This document shows positions 9,093 to 17,849 of a stretch of 64,000 nt of DNA, one piece after another (position 1 is the first letter of the stretch; the number at the start of each line of letters is the position of its first letter). Below the pieces are notes generated by a model. That model saw nothing but the letters and a program-made list of their open reading frames with translations. It did not search any database and was not told where the DNA came from. The translations under genes were made by a program, and so were the position numbers. Location: contig CAVPXS010000007.1 of NCBI GenBank assembly GCA_963709775.1, positions 62,001 through 126,000 of the forward strand, in the 5' to 3' direction. The stretch comes from Salinimicrobium sp963709775. GTDB lineage: Bacteria; Bacteroidota; Bacteroidia; Flavobacteriales; Flavobacteriaceae.

Positions 9093-10466
9093 ATGCGCAA
9101 AATTCTCATTATTGGTGCAGGTAAATCTACCTCTGTACTTATCGAATACCTACTAAAAAAATCGGAAACCGAAAACCTCGAAATAACTATTGGAGACCTT
9201 GCTGTGGAAAATGCCCGGAAGCTGGCAGGAAATCATCCCAGAGCCAAGGCCACAGAACTGGATATTTTTAAGAAAGAGGAAAGAGAAAAGGCAGTAAAGA
9301 ATGCAGATATCGTAATTTCTATGCTCCCTGCAAGATTCCATATCGAGGTGGCAAAAGATTGCCTCAGCTTTGGAAAGAACATGGTCACTGCCTCATATAT
9401 AAGTGAAGAGATGGAGCAACTGGACAGTGCTGTTAAAGAGAAGGGTCTGGTTTTCATGAACGAAATAGGAGTGGATCCCGGCATTGATCATATGAGTGCC
9501 ATGCAGGTGATTGACAGGATTAGAGAACAGGGAGGAAAAATGCTGCTCTTTGAATCCTTTACCGGAGGACTTGTAGCTCCCGAAAGTGATACAAACCTTT
9601 GGAATTATAAATTCACGTGGAATCCACGAAATGTCGTGGTGGCCGGTCAGGGAGGAGTGGCGAAATTTCTACAGGAAGGAAAGTTCAAATACATCCCATA
9701 CAACCGACTCTTTAGAAGAACCGAATTTATTCAGGTACAGGATTATGGAAGATTCGAAGTTTACGCTAATCGCAACTCCTTAAAATATAAAGATATTTAC
9801 GGGCTTGAAGATATTTTAACGCTCTATCGTGGTACAATTAGAAGGGTAGGCTTCAGCCGGGCCTGGAATATGTTTGTGCAGCTGGGAATGACAGATGACG
9901 GTTACACCATGGAAAATTCAGCAGACATGAGCTACAGGGATTTTGTGAATTCCTTTCTCCCCTATTCTCCTACAGATTCTGTGGAATTAAAATTCAGACA
10001 TAACCTTAAGATCGACCAGGATGATATCATGTGGGACAAACTTCTCGAGCTGGACATATTTAATTCAGATAAGAAAGTGGGTCTTAAAAATGCAACCCCG
10101 GCAGAGATCCTTCAGAAGATATTGATGGATAAATGGTCCCTTTCTCAAGAGGACAAAGATATGATCGTCATGTACCACAAGTTTGGTTATGAGATCAATG
10201 GTGAGAAGAAGCAGATAGATTCAACCATGGTAAACATTGGGCAGGATCAAACTCTCACAGCCATGGCCCGCACGGTAGGATTACCTGTTGCCATTGCAGC
10301 ATTGAAGATCCTTAATGGTACCATTTCCACACCGGGAGTACAACTCCCTATCACCAAGGAAGTGTATGATCCTATTTTGAAGGAGCTTGCACAAAACGGA
10401 ATTGTCTTTAAGGAAGAAGAGAAAGAATATCTGGGCTATAACCCTTTTGGAGAGGTAGGGAATTGA
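9093..10466 (+). CDS. Saccharopine dehydrogenase family protein
   Basis: 457-residue NAD(P)-dependent oxidoreductase with the N-terminal Rossmann motif MRKILIIGAGKSTSVLIEYL and the C-terminal saccharopine dehydrogenase catalytic domain, including NEIGVDPGIDHMSAM and SFTGGLVAPESDTN. In relatives this architecture corresponds to the glutamate-forming saccharopine dehydrogenase of lysine catabolism; the direction in this organism is inferred. The frame is open upstream to 8940, but that extension runs over the divergent DUF423 gene and has no family similarity, so the ATG at 9093 directly before the Rossmann motif was chosen. Confidence 0.88.
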   Translation: MRKILIIGAGKSTSVLIEYLLKKSETENLEITIGDLAVENARKLAGNHPRAKATELDIFKKEEREKAVKNADIVISMLPARFHIEVAKDCLSFGKNMVTASYISEEMEQLDSAVKEKGLVFMNEIGVDPGIDHMSAMQVIDRIREQGGKMLLFESFTGGLVAPESDTNLWNYKFTWNPRNVVVAGQGGVAKFLQEGKFKYIPYNRLFRRTEFIQVQDYGRFEVYANRNSLKYKDIYGLEDILTLYRGTIRRVGFSRAWNMFVQLGMTDDGYTMENSADMSYRDFVNSFLPYSPTDSVELKFRHNLKIDQDDIMWDKLLELDIFNSDKKVGLKNATPAEILQKILMDKWSLSQEDKDMIVMYHKFGYEINGEKKQIDSTMVNIGQDQTLTAMARTVGLPVAIAALKILNGTISTPGVQLPITKEVYDPILKELAQNGIVFKEEEKEYLGYNPFGEVGN

Positions 10467-10564
10467 TCCTTAGCAGTTTTTGAGATGATCTTGATCAGCT
10501 TCACCTGTTTTAGGGTTATTTTTATTTGGAACAAATATAGATAAGGTGTAGTTTTGTCCTTAGA

Positions 10565-10876
10565 ATGAACCTGCTGTACAAATCATATTATTTCGCCTCC
10601 TATCAATGTGACCAAAGCCGCAGCTTTTGCATTGACTTTGGTCACAAACAGGTAAAGCTGAGTTTTTGCCAGTTGCTTGCTATAAGGCAAAAGGTACAGG
10701 CGATTGATGTTTCATCTCACTTCGACAAGGACTTAAACTACAGCGGGATCGAGATCCTCACCCTATGCAACCGGGAGCATCTTTTCGTTTTTGACACTCT
10801 CCAGATCATTGATCTTCAACGACTTATACGTGCTACTTTTGGAGTCCTGGAAATCAATTCTCTCGTAACCTATTAA
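10565..10876 (+). CDS. Hypothetical protein upstream of ferritin
   Basis: 103-residue protein I do not recognise as a named family. It has no signal peptide or membrane segment, is rich in Leu, Phe, Asp and contains four Cys (for example YQCDQSRSFC and LTLCNREH). The same strand, the 87-bp distance to ferritin, and normal codon use for this genome support a real gene; the reverse-strand frame overlapping it (10763-11089) runs into the ferritin gene and is less likely. A link to iron through its neighbour is only a guess. Confidence 0.55.
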   Translation: MNLLYKSYYFASYQCDQSRSFCIDFGHKQVKLSFCQLLAIRQKVQAIDVSSHFDKDLNYSGIEILTLCNREHLFVFDTLQIIDLQRLIRATFGVLEINSLVTY

Positions 10877-10963
10877 GTTATATCTATTTAAATTAAATAT
10901 AAATTTTCCCTCTGTTTGAGAGGTGTTCTTTCTTTTACGTATTTTTAGAAAAAGAATATATTT

Positions 10964-11476
10964 ATGAAAGACATAGTAAGACAAAAAATAGGAATAAATG
11001 TAGATGTAATGGACCTGCTCAATGAGCAGATCGCTAAAGAGGCACATTCCTCTTCCGTCTACCTGGCCATGGCTTCCTGGTGTGATCACAACGGATTAAT
11101 GTACAGCGCTGAGTTCTTGTATAAACAAGCAGCAGAAGAGCGGGAGCATATGCTCAAGATCTTCAAGTTCATTAATGAGAACGGTGGAACTGCTTACTCT
11201 CCCGAAGTAAACAACATCACCCATGAATATAATTCACTTCAGGATATTTTTGAAACTGCATTAGACCAGGAGATCGAGGTTACAAAATCCATTCATAAGA
11301 TCGTTACCAGATGCCGGAAAGTACAGGATTATGGATCCGAAAATTTCCTGCAATGGTTTATTACCGAACAAATGGAAGAAGAGAACAAATTCCGCAGGAT
11401 CCTTGAAATGTTCGATCTAATGGGTACAGACGGGATCGCCCTTAAGCTCATTGACGAACGTATCAAACACGAATAA
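10964..11476 (+). CDS. ftnA: Non-haem ferritin
   Basis: 170-residue iron-storage ferritin that oxidises Fe2+ at a diiron centre and stores it inside a 24-mer shell. The ferroxidase ligands are visible: E in LLNEQIAKEAHSS, then EREHMLKIFKFINENGG with the E-x-x-H pair, and E/Q residues in QWFITEQMEEENKF. Length and helix pattern match bacterial FtnA and not the haem-binding bacterioferritins (no Met-52 equivalent was sought in detail). It has its own leader after the small hypothetical gene and ends in a strong terminator. Confidence 0.93.
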   Translation: MKDIVRQKIGINVDVMDLLNEQIAKEAHSSSVYLAMASWCDHNGLMYSAEFLYKQAAEEREHMLKIFKFINENGGTAYSPEVNNITHEYNSLQDIFETALDQEIEVTKSIHKIVTRCRKVQDYGSENFLQWFITEQMEEENKFRRILEMFDLMGTDGIALKLIDERIKHE

Positions 11477-11500
11477 CCCATACAGGGATTTTAAACGAAT

Positions 11501-11530
11501 AAAAAAAGGACGCCAATGGCGTCCTTTTTT
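11501..11530. terminator. Bidirectional terminator after ferritin
   Basis: AAAGGACGCC and GGCGTCCTTT form a 10-bp stem with A-run and T-run on the two sides, between the convergent ferritin and metallopeptidase genes. Confidence 0.9.
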
Positions 11531-11549
11531 GTTGTTTCCTGTTTTGTGT

Positions 11550-12242
11550 TTAGTCTCTTCCCAAATAGATACTCACGAAGTATAACAAAGTTGCAAGAGA
11601 ACCAATGGCAGCAACCACGTAAGTACGGGCAGCCCATTTAAGGGAATCCTCAGCCGCTTTGTGCTCCTGGGAATTCAACATATTTCCTGTCTCCAGCCAC
11701 ACCAAAGCTCTTTTACTCGCGTCATATTCTACCGGAAGGGTTATAAAACTGAACAAAGTACCCATTGCATACAAAATAATACCAACCAGAAGTACTGTTT
11801 GGCCTATCCCTACAGATACCATTGTCATCAATATCAATCCACCAAAGATCGCCCACTGCGAAAATTTAGAGGCTACGCTTACCACCGGTACTAATTGACT
11901 TCTCATCTGTAACCAGCTATAAGCTTTGGCGTGCTGTATTGCATGCCCACACTCATGTGCTGCAACCGCTGCCGCAGCAGCATTGCGCTGGGTATATACT
12001 GCTTCACTCAAGTTCACTGTCTTCTTTGAAGGGTTATAATGATCTGTCAACTGCCCCGGCGTGGAGATCACTTTCACATCATTAATTCCATTATCCCGAA
12101 GCATTTTTTCTGCGATCTCCCGGCCACTCATGCCGTTTTGAAGATGCACTTTCGAGTAATGCTTAAATTTACTCTTCAATTTATTGCTAACATAAAGACT
12201 CACTAAAAAGATAAGTCCTGCAATGATATAATATCCCATCAT
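11550..12242 (-). CDS. Zinc metallopeptidase, YugP family
   Basis: 230-residue membrane-embedded peptidase. The catalytic HExxH is HECGH in AAHECGHAIQHA near residue 96, and the family pattern NPSKKTVNLSE precedes it. There is one N-terminal membrane segment (YYIIAGLIFLVSLYV) and three further hydrophobic stretches, the active site facing the cytosol/membrane boundary. The family (DUF/peptidase_M related to YugP) is widespread and its substrates are unknown. The start is one of two adjacent ATGs. It is a single gene, convergent with ferritin. Confidence 0.88.
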   Translation of the reverse strand: MMGYYIIAGLIFLVSLYVSNKLKSKFKHYSKVHLQNGMSGREIAEKMLRDNGINDVKVISTPGQLTDHYNPSKKTVNLSEAVYTQRNAAAAAVAAHECGHAIQHAKAYSWLQMRSQLVPVVSVASKFSQWAIFGGLILMTMVSVGIGQTVLLVGIILYAMGTLFSFITLPVEYDASKRALVWLETGNMLNSQEHKAAEDSLKWAARTYVVAAIGSLATLLYFVSIYLGRD

Positions 12243-12358
12243 AGTTTTAAAGGTTGTTTTATTGAAAGTCTAATAACAAAAATTCGGCCAAATTACATTT
12301 TTTCCCAGAGCTGCAGTTTTGTCTTATTCCGCTGCTGCTGCGGCTTTAGAAAAAATCT

Positions 12359-15176
12359 TTAGCCAACAATATTTACGATCTTGCCCGGTACCACGATTAC
12401 CTTTTTAGGTTCCCTGCCATTCAATTGCTGCTGAGTCTTTTCGTGGGCCAAAACCGTCTTCTCGATCTCCTCCTTACTCATATCCAAAGGTAGTTCAAGA
12501 GTAAAACGCATTTTTCCGTTAAAGGAAACAGGATATTCTTTTGAACTTTCAACCAGGAACTTTTCTTCATATTCGGGATAGCTGGCAGTTGTAACCGAGG
12601 TGTCATGCCCAAGTTTCTGCCATAGCTCTTCGGCAATATGTGGCGCATAAGGCGCGATAAGTACCGCAAGCGGTTCAAGAACCTCTCTAAAATGGCATTT
12701 TTGAGCCGCCAGTTCATTAACACAGATCATAAATGTACTTACGGAAGTATTAAAGCTGAAGTTTTCAATATCTTCTGTCACCTTTTTGATCGTCTTATGA
12801 AGCGTCTTTAAGAGAGTCGGCTGATGCTTTCTCGTCACTTACCCTGAAGTTGTTGTCTTCGTCATGGTAAAGCTTCCAAAGTTTTTTCAGGAAATTGTGC
12901 ACTCCGGTGATTCCGGCAGTGTTCCAAGGTTTAGCCTGTTCAAGTGGACCAAGGAACATCTCGTACATCCTTAAAGTATCTGCCCCGTAATCCTCACAAA
13001 TGTCATCTGGATTAACAACATTGTATTTGGACTTGGACATTTTTTCAACCTCGCGGCCTACTAAATATTTTCCATCCTCGGTAATGAATTCAGCTTCGGC
13101 AAATTCTGGTCGCCATTTTTTAAATGCTTCAATATCCAGTTCATCTGAAGAATTAACCATAGAAACATCGGCATGAATTGGCTGTACATTATGAGCTCCA
13201 GAAAGGCTTTTTGAGACAAACTTGTTTTCCCCTTCCAGTCTGTAAACAAATGCACTTGTTCCCAGGATCATTCCCTGGTTGATCAATTTCTTAAAAGGTT
13301 CTTCCACAGTAAGGAAACCACGATCCTTCAAAAACTTGGTCCAGAACCTAGAATATAAAAGGTGTCCTGTTGCGTGTTCGCTTCCCCCAATGTACAAATC
13401 CACATTTTCCCAATATTGCTGAGCTTCTTCAGAAACAAAACGCTCCTCATTGTGAGGATCCATGTACCGGAATAAATACCAGGAGCTTCCTGCCCAGCCC
13501 GGCATCGTATTAAGTTCAAGGGGAAATATTGTCTTGTGGTCGATCCTGGCATTTTCAACTACTTCATTATTCTCAGTATCCCAAGCCCAGGTTGTTGCGT
13601 TTCCTAATGGTGGTTCCCCGGTTTCTGTTGGTAGATATTTTTCTACCTCCGGGAGACGAAGCGGCAAATGCTCTTTTTCGATCATCTGGGGAAGACCGTC
13701 AACGTAATACACCGGGAATGGCTCTCCCCAATATCTTTGTCTGCTAAAAACAGCATCTCTTAATCTGTAATTGGTCCTGCCTTTCCCCTGCCCGATCTTC
13801 TCCAGCTCTAAAATAGCTTTTTGAAGGGCTGCTTTATATTCCAGCCCGTCAAGGAATTCTGAATTCGCTATCACAGTTCCTTCCTTGCCTGCAAATGCTT
13901 CCTGGGAGATATCTACATTTTCAAATATATTCCTGATTGGCAGATCAAAATGTTTTGCAAACTCATAATCTCTCTGGTCTCCACAAGGTACTGCCATTAC
14001 AGCGCCCGTACCATATCCTGCCAAAACATAATCTCCAATCCATATTGGAACCGGTTCTTTGGTAAAAGGATGTTCGGCGTAAGCTCCGGTAAAAACACCG
14101 CTTATGGTTTTTACATCGGCCATTCTTTCGCGCTCACTACGCCTGGCTGTTGCTTCAATGTAAGCCTCCACCTGTTCTTTATGTTCGGGAGTAGTGATCT
14201 TCTGCACCAGCTCATGTTCGGGAGCAAGAGTCATAAAGGTAACTCCGTAGATCGTATCGGGTCTTGTGGTGAACACGGGAACCTTGAACTTTGAACCTTG
14301 AACTTTGAACTCAACGAGTGCTCCCACAGATTTTCCAATCCAGTTACGCTGACTCTCCTTCAAGCTTTCTGTCCAGTCAATATCTTTTAATCCCTGGAGA
14401 AGTCTTTCGGAATAAGCCGAAATCCTCATGCTCCACTGAGTCATTTTTTTCCTTAATACAGGATATCCACCTCTTTCAGAAACACCATTTACAATTTCAT
14501 CGTTGGCCAGTACTGTTCCCAGTTGCGGGCACCAGTTAACTTCAGTTTCGGCCAGGTAAGTAAGGCGGTATTTAAGTAGGATTCTTTGTTTTTCTTCAGA
14601 AGAAAAGCTATTCCATTGTGATATAGAGAACTGTTCCACATCGTCATCACAGGCTGCATTTACGCCGCTGTTCCCTTCCGAAGCAAAGATCTCCTCCAGT
14701 TGAGATATAGGTCTCGCTTTTTCAGCATCATGATCATACCAGGAATCGAAAAGCTGAATGAAGATCCATTGTGTCCACCTGTAATAATCGGGTTCACTGG
14801 TTCGCACTTCCCGGCTCCAGTCAAAAGAAAATCCAATTTGGTCGAGTTGTTCGCGATAGCGATTGATATTAGCCTCAGTTGTCACTGCAGGATGTTGCCC
14901 TGTCTGGATTGCATACTGCTCGGCGGGAAGACCAAAACTGTCATATCCCTGCGGGTGCAGCACATTAAATCCTTTATGCCTCTTATAGCGTGCGTAGATA
15001 TCACTGGCAATATAACCCAGCGGGTGCCCAACGTGCAATCCTGCCCCCGATGGATAAGGGAACATATCGAGCACGTAGTATTTTGGTTTACCGGAAGTGT
15101 TCTCAGCTTTGAAAGTTTGGTTTTTCGCCCAATACTTCTGCCATTTCTTTTCTATTTGATTGAAGTTGTACCTCAT
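12359..15176 (-). CDS. leuS: Leucine--tRNA ligase, frameshifted
   Basis: Charges tRNA-Leu; also contains the CP1 editing domain that hydrolyses mischarged tRNA. HVGH at residues 48-51, CP1 motif TTRPDTIYG, and the KMSKS loop EKMSKSKYN are intact. The gene is split: one frame covers 15176-12795 and the next 12838-12359. Removing one base from the TTT at 12807-12809 (plus strand) joins SLK to TLHKTIKK, restoring an uninterrupted protein of about 938 residues. As the gene is essential and no second copy is visible, a sequencing error is the likely cause. An unusual KVQGSKFKV stretch in CP1 is encoded by a simple repeat at 14282-14310. Confidence 0.93.
12688..12704. repeat. Dispersed palindrome copy inside leuS
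   Basis: TAAAATGGCATTTTTGA, one mismatch from the recurring interrupted palindrome CAAAAATGNCATTTTTG. It lies inside leuS and encodes QKCHF on the minus strand. Confidence 0.5.
14282..14310. repeat. Simple tandem repeat inside leuS
   Basis: About two copies of a 15-bp unit CCTTGAACTTTGAAC. Read on the minus strand it gives the peptide FKVQGSKFKV in the CP1 editing domain, immediately before the conserved TTRPDT motif. I recall the same kind of TTGAACTTTGAACC repeat as intergenic filler in Bacteroidota genomes, so its in-frame presence in a synthetase is notable. Confidence 0.65.
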
Positions 15177-15206
15177 TATAATGATTCAGCGTCACGTTAT
15201 TACAGC

Positions 15207-15237
15207 TCCCTGAAACCTTCAGGGAAGCGCAAAAATA
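15207..15237 (-). promoter_or_regulatory. leuS promoter -7 box and leader hairpin
   Basis: On the minus strand TATTTTTG (15230-15237) fits TAnnTTTG. Immediately downstream, TCCCTGAA and TTCAGGGA (15207-15214 and 15218-15225) form a perfect 8-bp stem with a 3-nt loop, so it would sit at the 5' end of the leuS mRNA. No T-run follows. Confidence 0.45.
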
Positions 15238-15327
15238 CGGTTAATGTACGAAAGTGAAAAGTTTGGACGTTTTAAAGAAAGGGAACGATTTACTTTCTTA
15301 TTTTTACACAAATTTACGCAGCCGCCC

Positions 15328-16206
15328 ATGAGCTCATCTTTTGAAAAGTATCAAAAAAGACGTCTTATTTCCTCTTATTTTTCAGTTGTGATCAGTATTG
15401 CACTGGTCCTTTTTTTACTTGGCTTACTGGGACTTTTGGTGCTCAACACCAAAAAGATAGCCGATCATTTTAAAGAGCAGATCGCTCTGACCATTTATCT
15501 AAAGGATACAGCCAAGGAGGTGGAGATCACACAGCTGAACAAAAGTTTGGCTTTAGCCGAATATACCAAATCCACTACCTATGTGACCAAAGAAGAAGCT
15601 GCCGAGGCTCACAGCAAGGAAATTGGAGAGGATTTTATGGAGTTCCTGGGTTACAATCCCCTGCAGAATTCCATTGATGTGTATTTTAAGGCAGATTATA
15701 TAAGCTCCGGGGAAATTGATACCATAGCTCAGGAATTGACTGCCAAAAATTTTATAGATGAAGTAGTTTATGATAAACCGCTTATTTCCCTGCTTAATGA
15801 AAATGTCACCAAAATTAGCTTTTGGATCCTGGCTATAAGCGCGATATTTACGTTTATAGCAGTGCTGTTGATCAACAGCTCAATAAGACTTTCGGTATAT
15901 TCCAAGAGATTTATTATTAAGACCATGCAAATGGTAGGGGCTACAAAAAGGTTTATTAGGAAACCTTTTATCCTGAAGAGTGTAAAACTCGGAATGATAG
16001 GAGCATTTATTGCATTGATAGGAATGGCTATCGTGCTTTATTATATGAACAAAAGCTTCCCCGAACTGGAACTTTTAAATGATGTCTCCCTTTTGGCTGC
16101 TCTTTTCATTGGAGTTTTTCTCATGGGAATAATAATTACCTGGCTAAGTACCTTTTTTGCCACGCAACGTTTCCTCAACCTAAAGACAGACGAGTTGTAT
16201 TATTAA
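15328..16206 (+). CDS. ftsX: Cell-division permease-like protein FtsX
   Basis: Inner-membrane partner of the FtsE ATPase, controlling peptidoglycan hydrolases at the septum. About 292 residues: cytosolic N-terminus MSSSFEKYQKRRLISSYFS, first membrane segment, a periplasmic domain of ~100 residues, then three membrane segments typical of FtsX. The ATG at 15328 was chosen over 15244, because the extra 28 residues lack similarity and would include the leuS-side promoter region. ftsE is not adjacent. The last codons (DELYY-stop) are duplicated at 16699-16716 beyond the GxxExxY cassette. Confidence 0.9.
   Translation: MSSSFEKYQKRRLISSYFSVVISIALVLFLLGLLGLLVLNTKKIADHFKEQIALTIYLKDTAKEVEITQLNKSLALAEYTKSTTYVTKEEAAEAHSKEIGEDFMEFLGYNPLQNSIDVYFKADYISSGEIDTIAQELTAKNFIDEVVYDKPLISLLNENVTKISFWILAISAIFTFIAVLLINSSIRLSVYSKRFIIKTMQMVGATKRFIRKPFILKSVKLGMIGAFIALIGMAIVLYYMNKSFPELELLNDVSLLAALFIGVFLMGIIITWLSTFFATQRFLNLKTDELYY
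16189..16206 (+). repeat. Left direct repeat (end of ftsX)
   Basis: GACGAGTTGTATTATTAA, the last codons of ftsX. It matches 17 of 18 bases with 16699-16716 and brackets the GxxExxY cassette, as a target-site duplication would. Confidence 0.65.
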
Positions 16207-16216
16207 TAATTGATAA

Positions 16217-16234
16217 GCCACGGATGCACAGATA
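16217..16234 (+). repeat. Left terminal inverted repeat of the cassette
   Basis: GCCACGGATGCACAGATA, paired with 16667-16684 in inverted orientation at 17 of 18 positions; it ends 4 bp before the GxxExxY start codon. Confidence 0.7.
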
Positions 16235-16238
16235 AATT

Positions 16239-16613
16239 ATGGGTGACCTCCTTTACAAAGAACAAACCTATGAACTCATTGGAGTTCTTTTTGATGTGCA
16301 TAATGAATTAGGCGGTGGTTTTCTAGAGGTAGTTTATGGCGATGCAGTAGAGTATGAATTGAAGAACCGAAATATTCCTTACGAAAGGGAAAAGAAATAT
16401 CAGGTTCACTATAAAGACACTGTTCTACCTCATCATTTCTTTGCCGACTTTGTTGTCTTCGGAAAAATAATCTTGGAATTGAAATCTGCAACTCACTTAC
16501 ATGACGTCCATATGGCTCAATGCTTGAATTATTTAAAAATTTCAAAACTTAAACTTGCCATAATTGCCAATTTTGAAAGCGATAAGTTAATACACCATAG
16601 AATTATCCTTTAA
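16239..16613 (+). CDS. GxxExxY protein (PDDEXK_3 family)
   Basis: 124-residue protein with the signature GGGFLEVVYGDAVEYEL (GxxExxY) near the N-terminus and a PD-(D/E)xK-like core: FADFVVFGKIILELKSA, where D and the ExK pair would be the nuclease residues. The family is common and sporadic in Bacteroidota and other phyla; biochemical function is unknown and a nuclease role is inferred only from the fold. The gene sits alone between ftsX and DUF3098 inside a repeat-bounded cassette. ATG at 16239 follows the left inverted repeat by 4 bp. Confidence 0.88.
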   Translation: MGDLLYKEQTYELIGVLFDVHNELGGGFLEVVYGDAVEYELKNRNIPYEREKKYQVHYKDTVLPHHFFADFVVFGKIILELKSATHLHDVHMAQCLNYLKISKLKLAIIANFESDKLIHHRIIL

Positions 16614-16666
16614 AAAAGTCGACAGACTTATTTGTCACTAATTTTGCCATTATCATTAATAAAAAA

Positions 16667-16684
16667 TATCTGTGCATCTGTGGC
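16667..16684 (+). repeat. Right terminal inverted repeat of the cassette
   Basis: TATCTGTGCATCTGTGGC, inverted partner of 16217-16234. Confidence 0.7.
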
Positions 16685-16698
16685 AAAAATTTAAAACC

Positions 16699-16716
16699 GA
16701 TGAGTTGTATTATTAA
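16699..16716 (+). repeat. Right direct repeat copying the ftsX end
   Basis: GATGAGTTGTATTATTAA, 17 of 18 identical to 16189-16206. It reproduces the ftsX stop region outside any gene. Confidence 0.65.
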
Positions 16717-16723
16717 ATAAACC

Positions 16724-16743
16724 TTAAAAATGCTATTTTTGAA
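16724..16743. repeat. Dispersed palindrome copy (intergenic)
   Basis: TTAAAAATGCTATTTTTGAA, one of the recurring interrupted palindromes, just outside the right direct repeat of the cassette. Confidence 0.5.
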
Positions 16744-16787
16744 CCTTTAATTAAATCCGGGCACCGGTGGTTAATAACAATGACAGA

Positions 16788-17042
16788 ATGAACAAGAATA
16801 ATAAGCCTTTACACAAGCAGGATCTCAATTTCGTTTTTGAGAAGAAGAACTACATTGTAATGGGTATTGGTTTAGCTGTTATTGCCCTGGGATTTATCCT
16901 TATGGCCGGCGGTGGAAGCGATGACCCCAATGTCTTTAATCCCGAGATCTACAATTTTAGAAGAATACGTCTTGCACCAGCATTAGTACTCATTGGTTTT
17001 GCCATTGAAGTTTACGCTATACTTCTCAACCCCCGAAAATAA
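16788..17042 (+). CDS. DUF3098 small membrane protein
   Basis: 84-residue protein with two hydrophobic segments (YIVMGIGLAVIALGFILMAGG and APALVLIGFAIEVYAILL) around a short loop GSDDPNVFNPEIYNFRRI that is the DUF3098 signature. Bacteroidota-specific, function unknown. It regularly lies between ftsX and uppP in related genomes as far as I recall, suggesting an envelope role. The start at 16788 (MNKNNKPLHKQDL) was preferred over the GTG at 16767, which adds seven unsupported residues. uppP begins 2 bp after its stop. Confidence 0.85.
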   Translation: MNKNNKPLHKQDLNFVFEKKNYIVMGIGLAVIALGFILMAGGGSDDPNVFNPEIYNFRRIRLAPALVLIGFAIEVYAILLNPRK

Positions 17043-17044
17043 GA

Positions 17045-17845
17045 ATGGAAATTATCGATGCCGTGTTCCTTGGAATTATCCAGGGACTTACTGAATTTTT
17101 ACCTGTTTCTTCCAGCGGTCACCTGGAAATTGGAAAAGCCCTTCTTGGTGACAACAGTATCCCCGAAGAATCTCTTATGATCACCGTGGTGTTGCACTTT
17201 GCAACAGCTTTAAGTACGATTGTGGTTTTTAGAAAAGATGTCGCAGAGATCTTTCGCGGGCTGTTTTCTTTCCAATGGAATGATGAAGCCAAATTTTCTG
17301 TAAAGATTATTCTTTCCATGATCCCTGCAGTCATTATAGGATTAATGTTTGAAGAAGAACTCGAAGCTCTTTTTGGTGGCGACCTAACTTTTGTAGGCTT
17401 TATGCTTTTGATCACTTCCCTTTTATTGTGGTTGGCCGATCGCGCAAAAAATACCGGTAAACCTGTAAGTTATATGGACAGTGTTGTAATTGGGGTGGCG
17501 CAGGCCATAGCAATTTTGCCGGGGATATCCAGAAGTGGAGCTACCATTTCAACCTCTGTTTTACTTGGAAACGACAAAGGAAAAGCAGCCCGTTTTTCAT
17601 TCCTAATGGTAGTACCACTAATTTTAGGAAAGATCGCCAAAGATCTTTTAAGTGGAGACCTCACCAATACCACTATTGAACCCATGCCTCTTTTGGCAGG
17701 ATTTATTGCCGCCTTCATCGCGGGCTATGCGGCCTGTACATGGATGATTGCACTCGTACGCAAGAGCAAATTATCTTATTTCGCCGTTTACTGCTTTATC
17801 GTAGGAGCAATAGCGATCACTTATGAATATTATTTTGCAGCATAA
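17045..17845 (+). CDS. uppP: Undecaprenyl-diphosphatase
   Basis: Integral membrane phosphatase (BacA type) that recycles undecaprenyl pyrophosphate to the monophosphate carrier used for peptidoglycan and other surface polymers; confers bacitracin tolerance. 266 residues with seven to eight membrane segments. The active-site signatures are GLTEFLPVSSSGHLEIG near the N-terminus and PGISRSGATIS near residue 160. It is sandwiched tightly between DUF3098 (2 bp) and truB (4 bp), so all are in one transcript. Confidence 0.95.
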   Translation: MEIIDAVFLGIIQGLTEFLPVSSSGHLEIGKALLGDNSIPEESLMITVVLHFATALSTIVVFRKDVAEIFRGLFSFQWNDEAKFSVKIILSMIPAVIIGLMFEEELEALFGGDLTFVGFMLLITSLLLWLADRAKNTGKPVSYMDSVVIGVAQAIAILPGISRSGATISTSVLLGNDKGKAARFSFLMVVPLILGKIAKDLLSGDLTNTTIEPMPLLAGFIAAFIAGYAACTWMIALVRKSKLSYFAVYCFIVGAIAITYEYYFAA

Positions 17846-17849
17846 ATAA

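Larger units (their letters stand above)
16207..16698 (+). mobile_element. Putative GxxExxY gene cassette with terminal inverted repeats
   Basis: About 490 bp containing one gene (16239-16613). Its ends carry an 18-bp inverted repeat, GCCACGGATGCACAGATA at 16217-16234 against TATCTGTGCATCTGTGGC at 16667-16684 (17 of 18 paired). Outside these lies an 18-bp direct repeat duplicating the 3' end of ftsX. The flanking ftsX-DUF3098-uppP-truB block reads as one plus-strand gene run, so the cassette looks inserted. No transposase is encoded. That it moves is inference; the repeat structure is directly visible. Confidence 0.55.

Noticed and set aside
10763..11089. A 108-residue minus-strand frame across the ferritin start
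   Set aside because: It spans the ferritin leader and coding start and contains no recognisable features.
12807..12809. Programmed frameshift in leuS
   Set aside because: No slippery heptamer or stimulating hairpin is visible, and similar insertions occur in five unrelated genes.
14282..14310. CRISPR-like repeat
   Set aside because: Only two abutting 15-bp units with no spacers; it is a simple tandem repeat in coding sequence.
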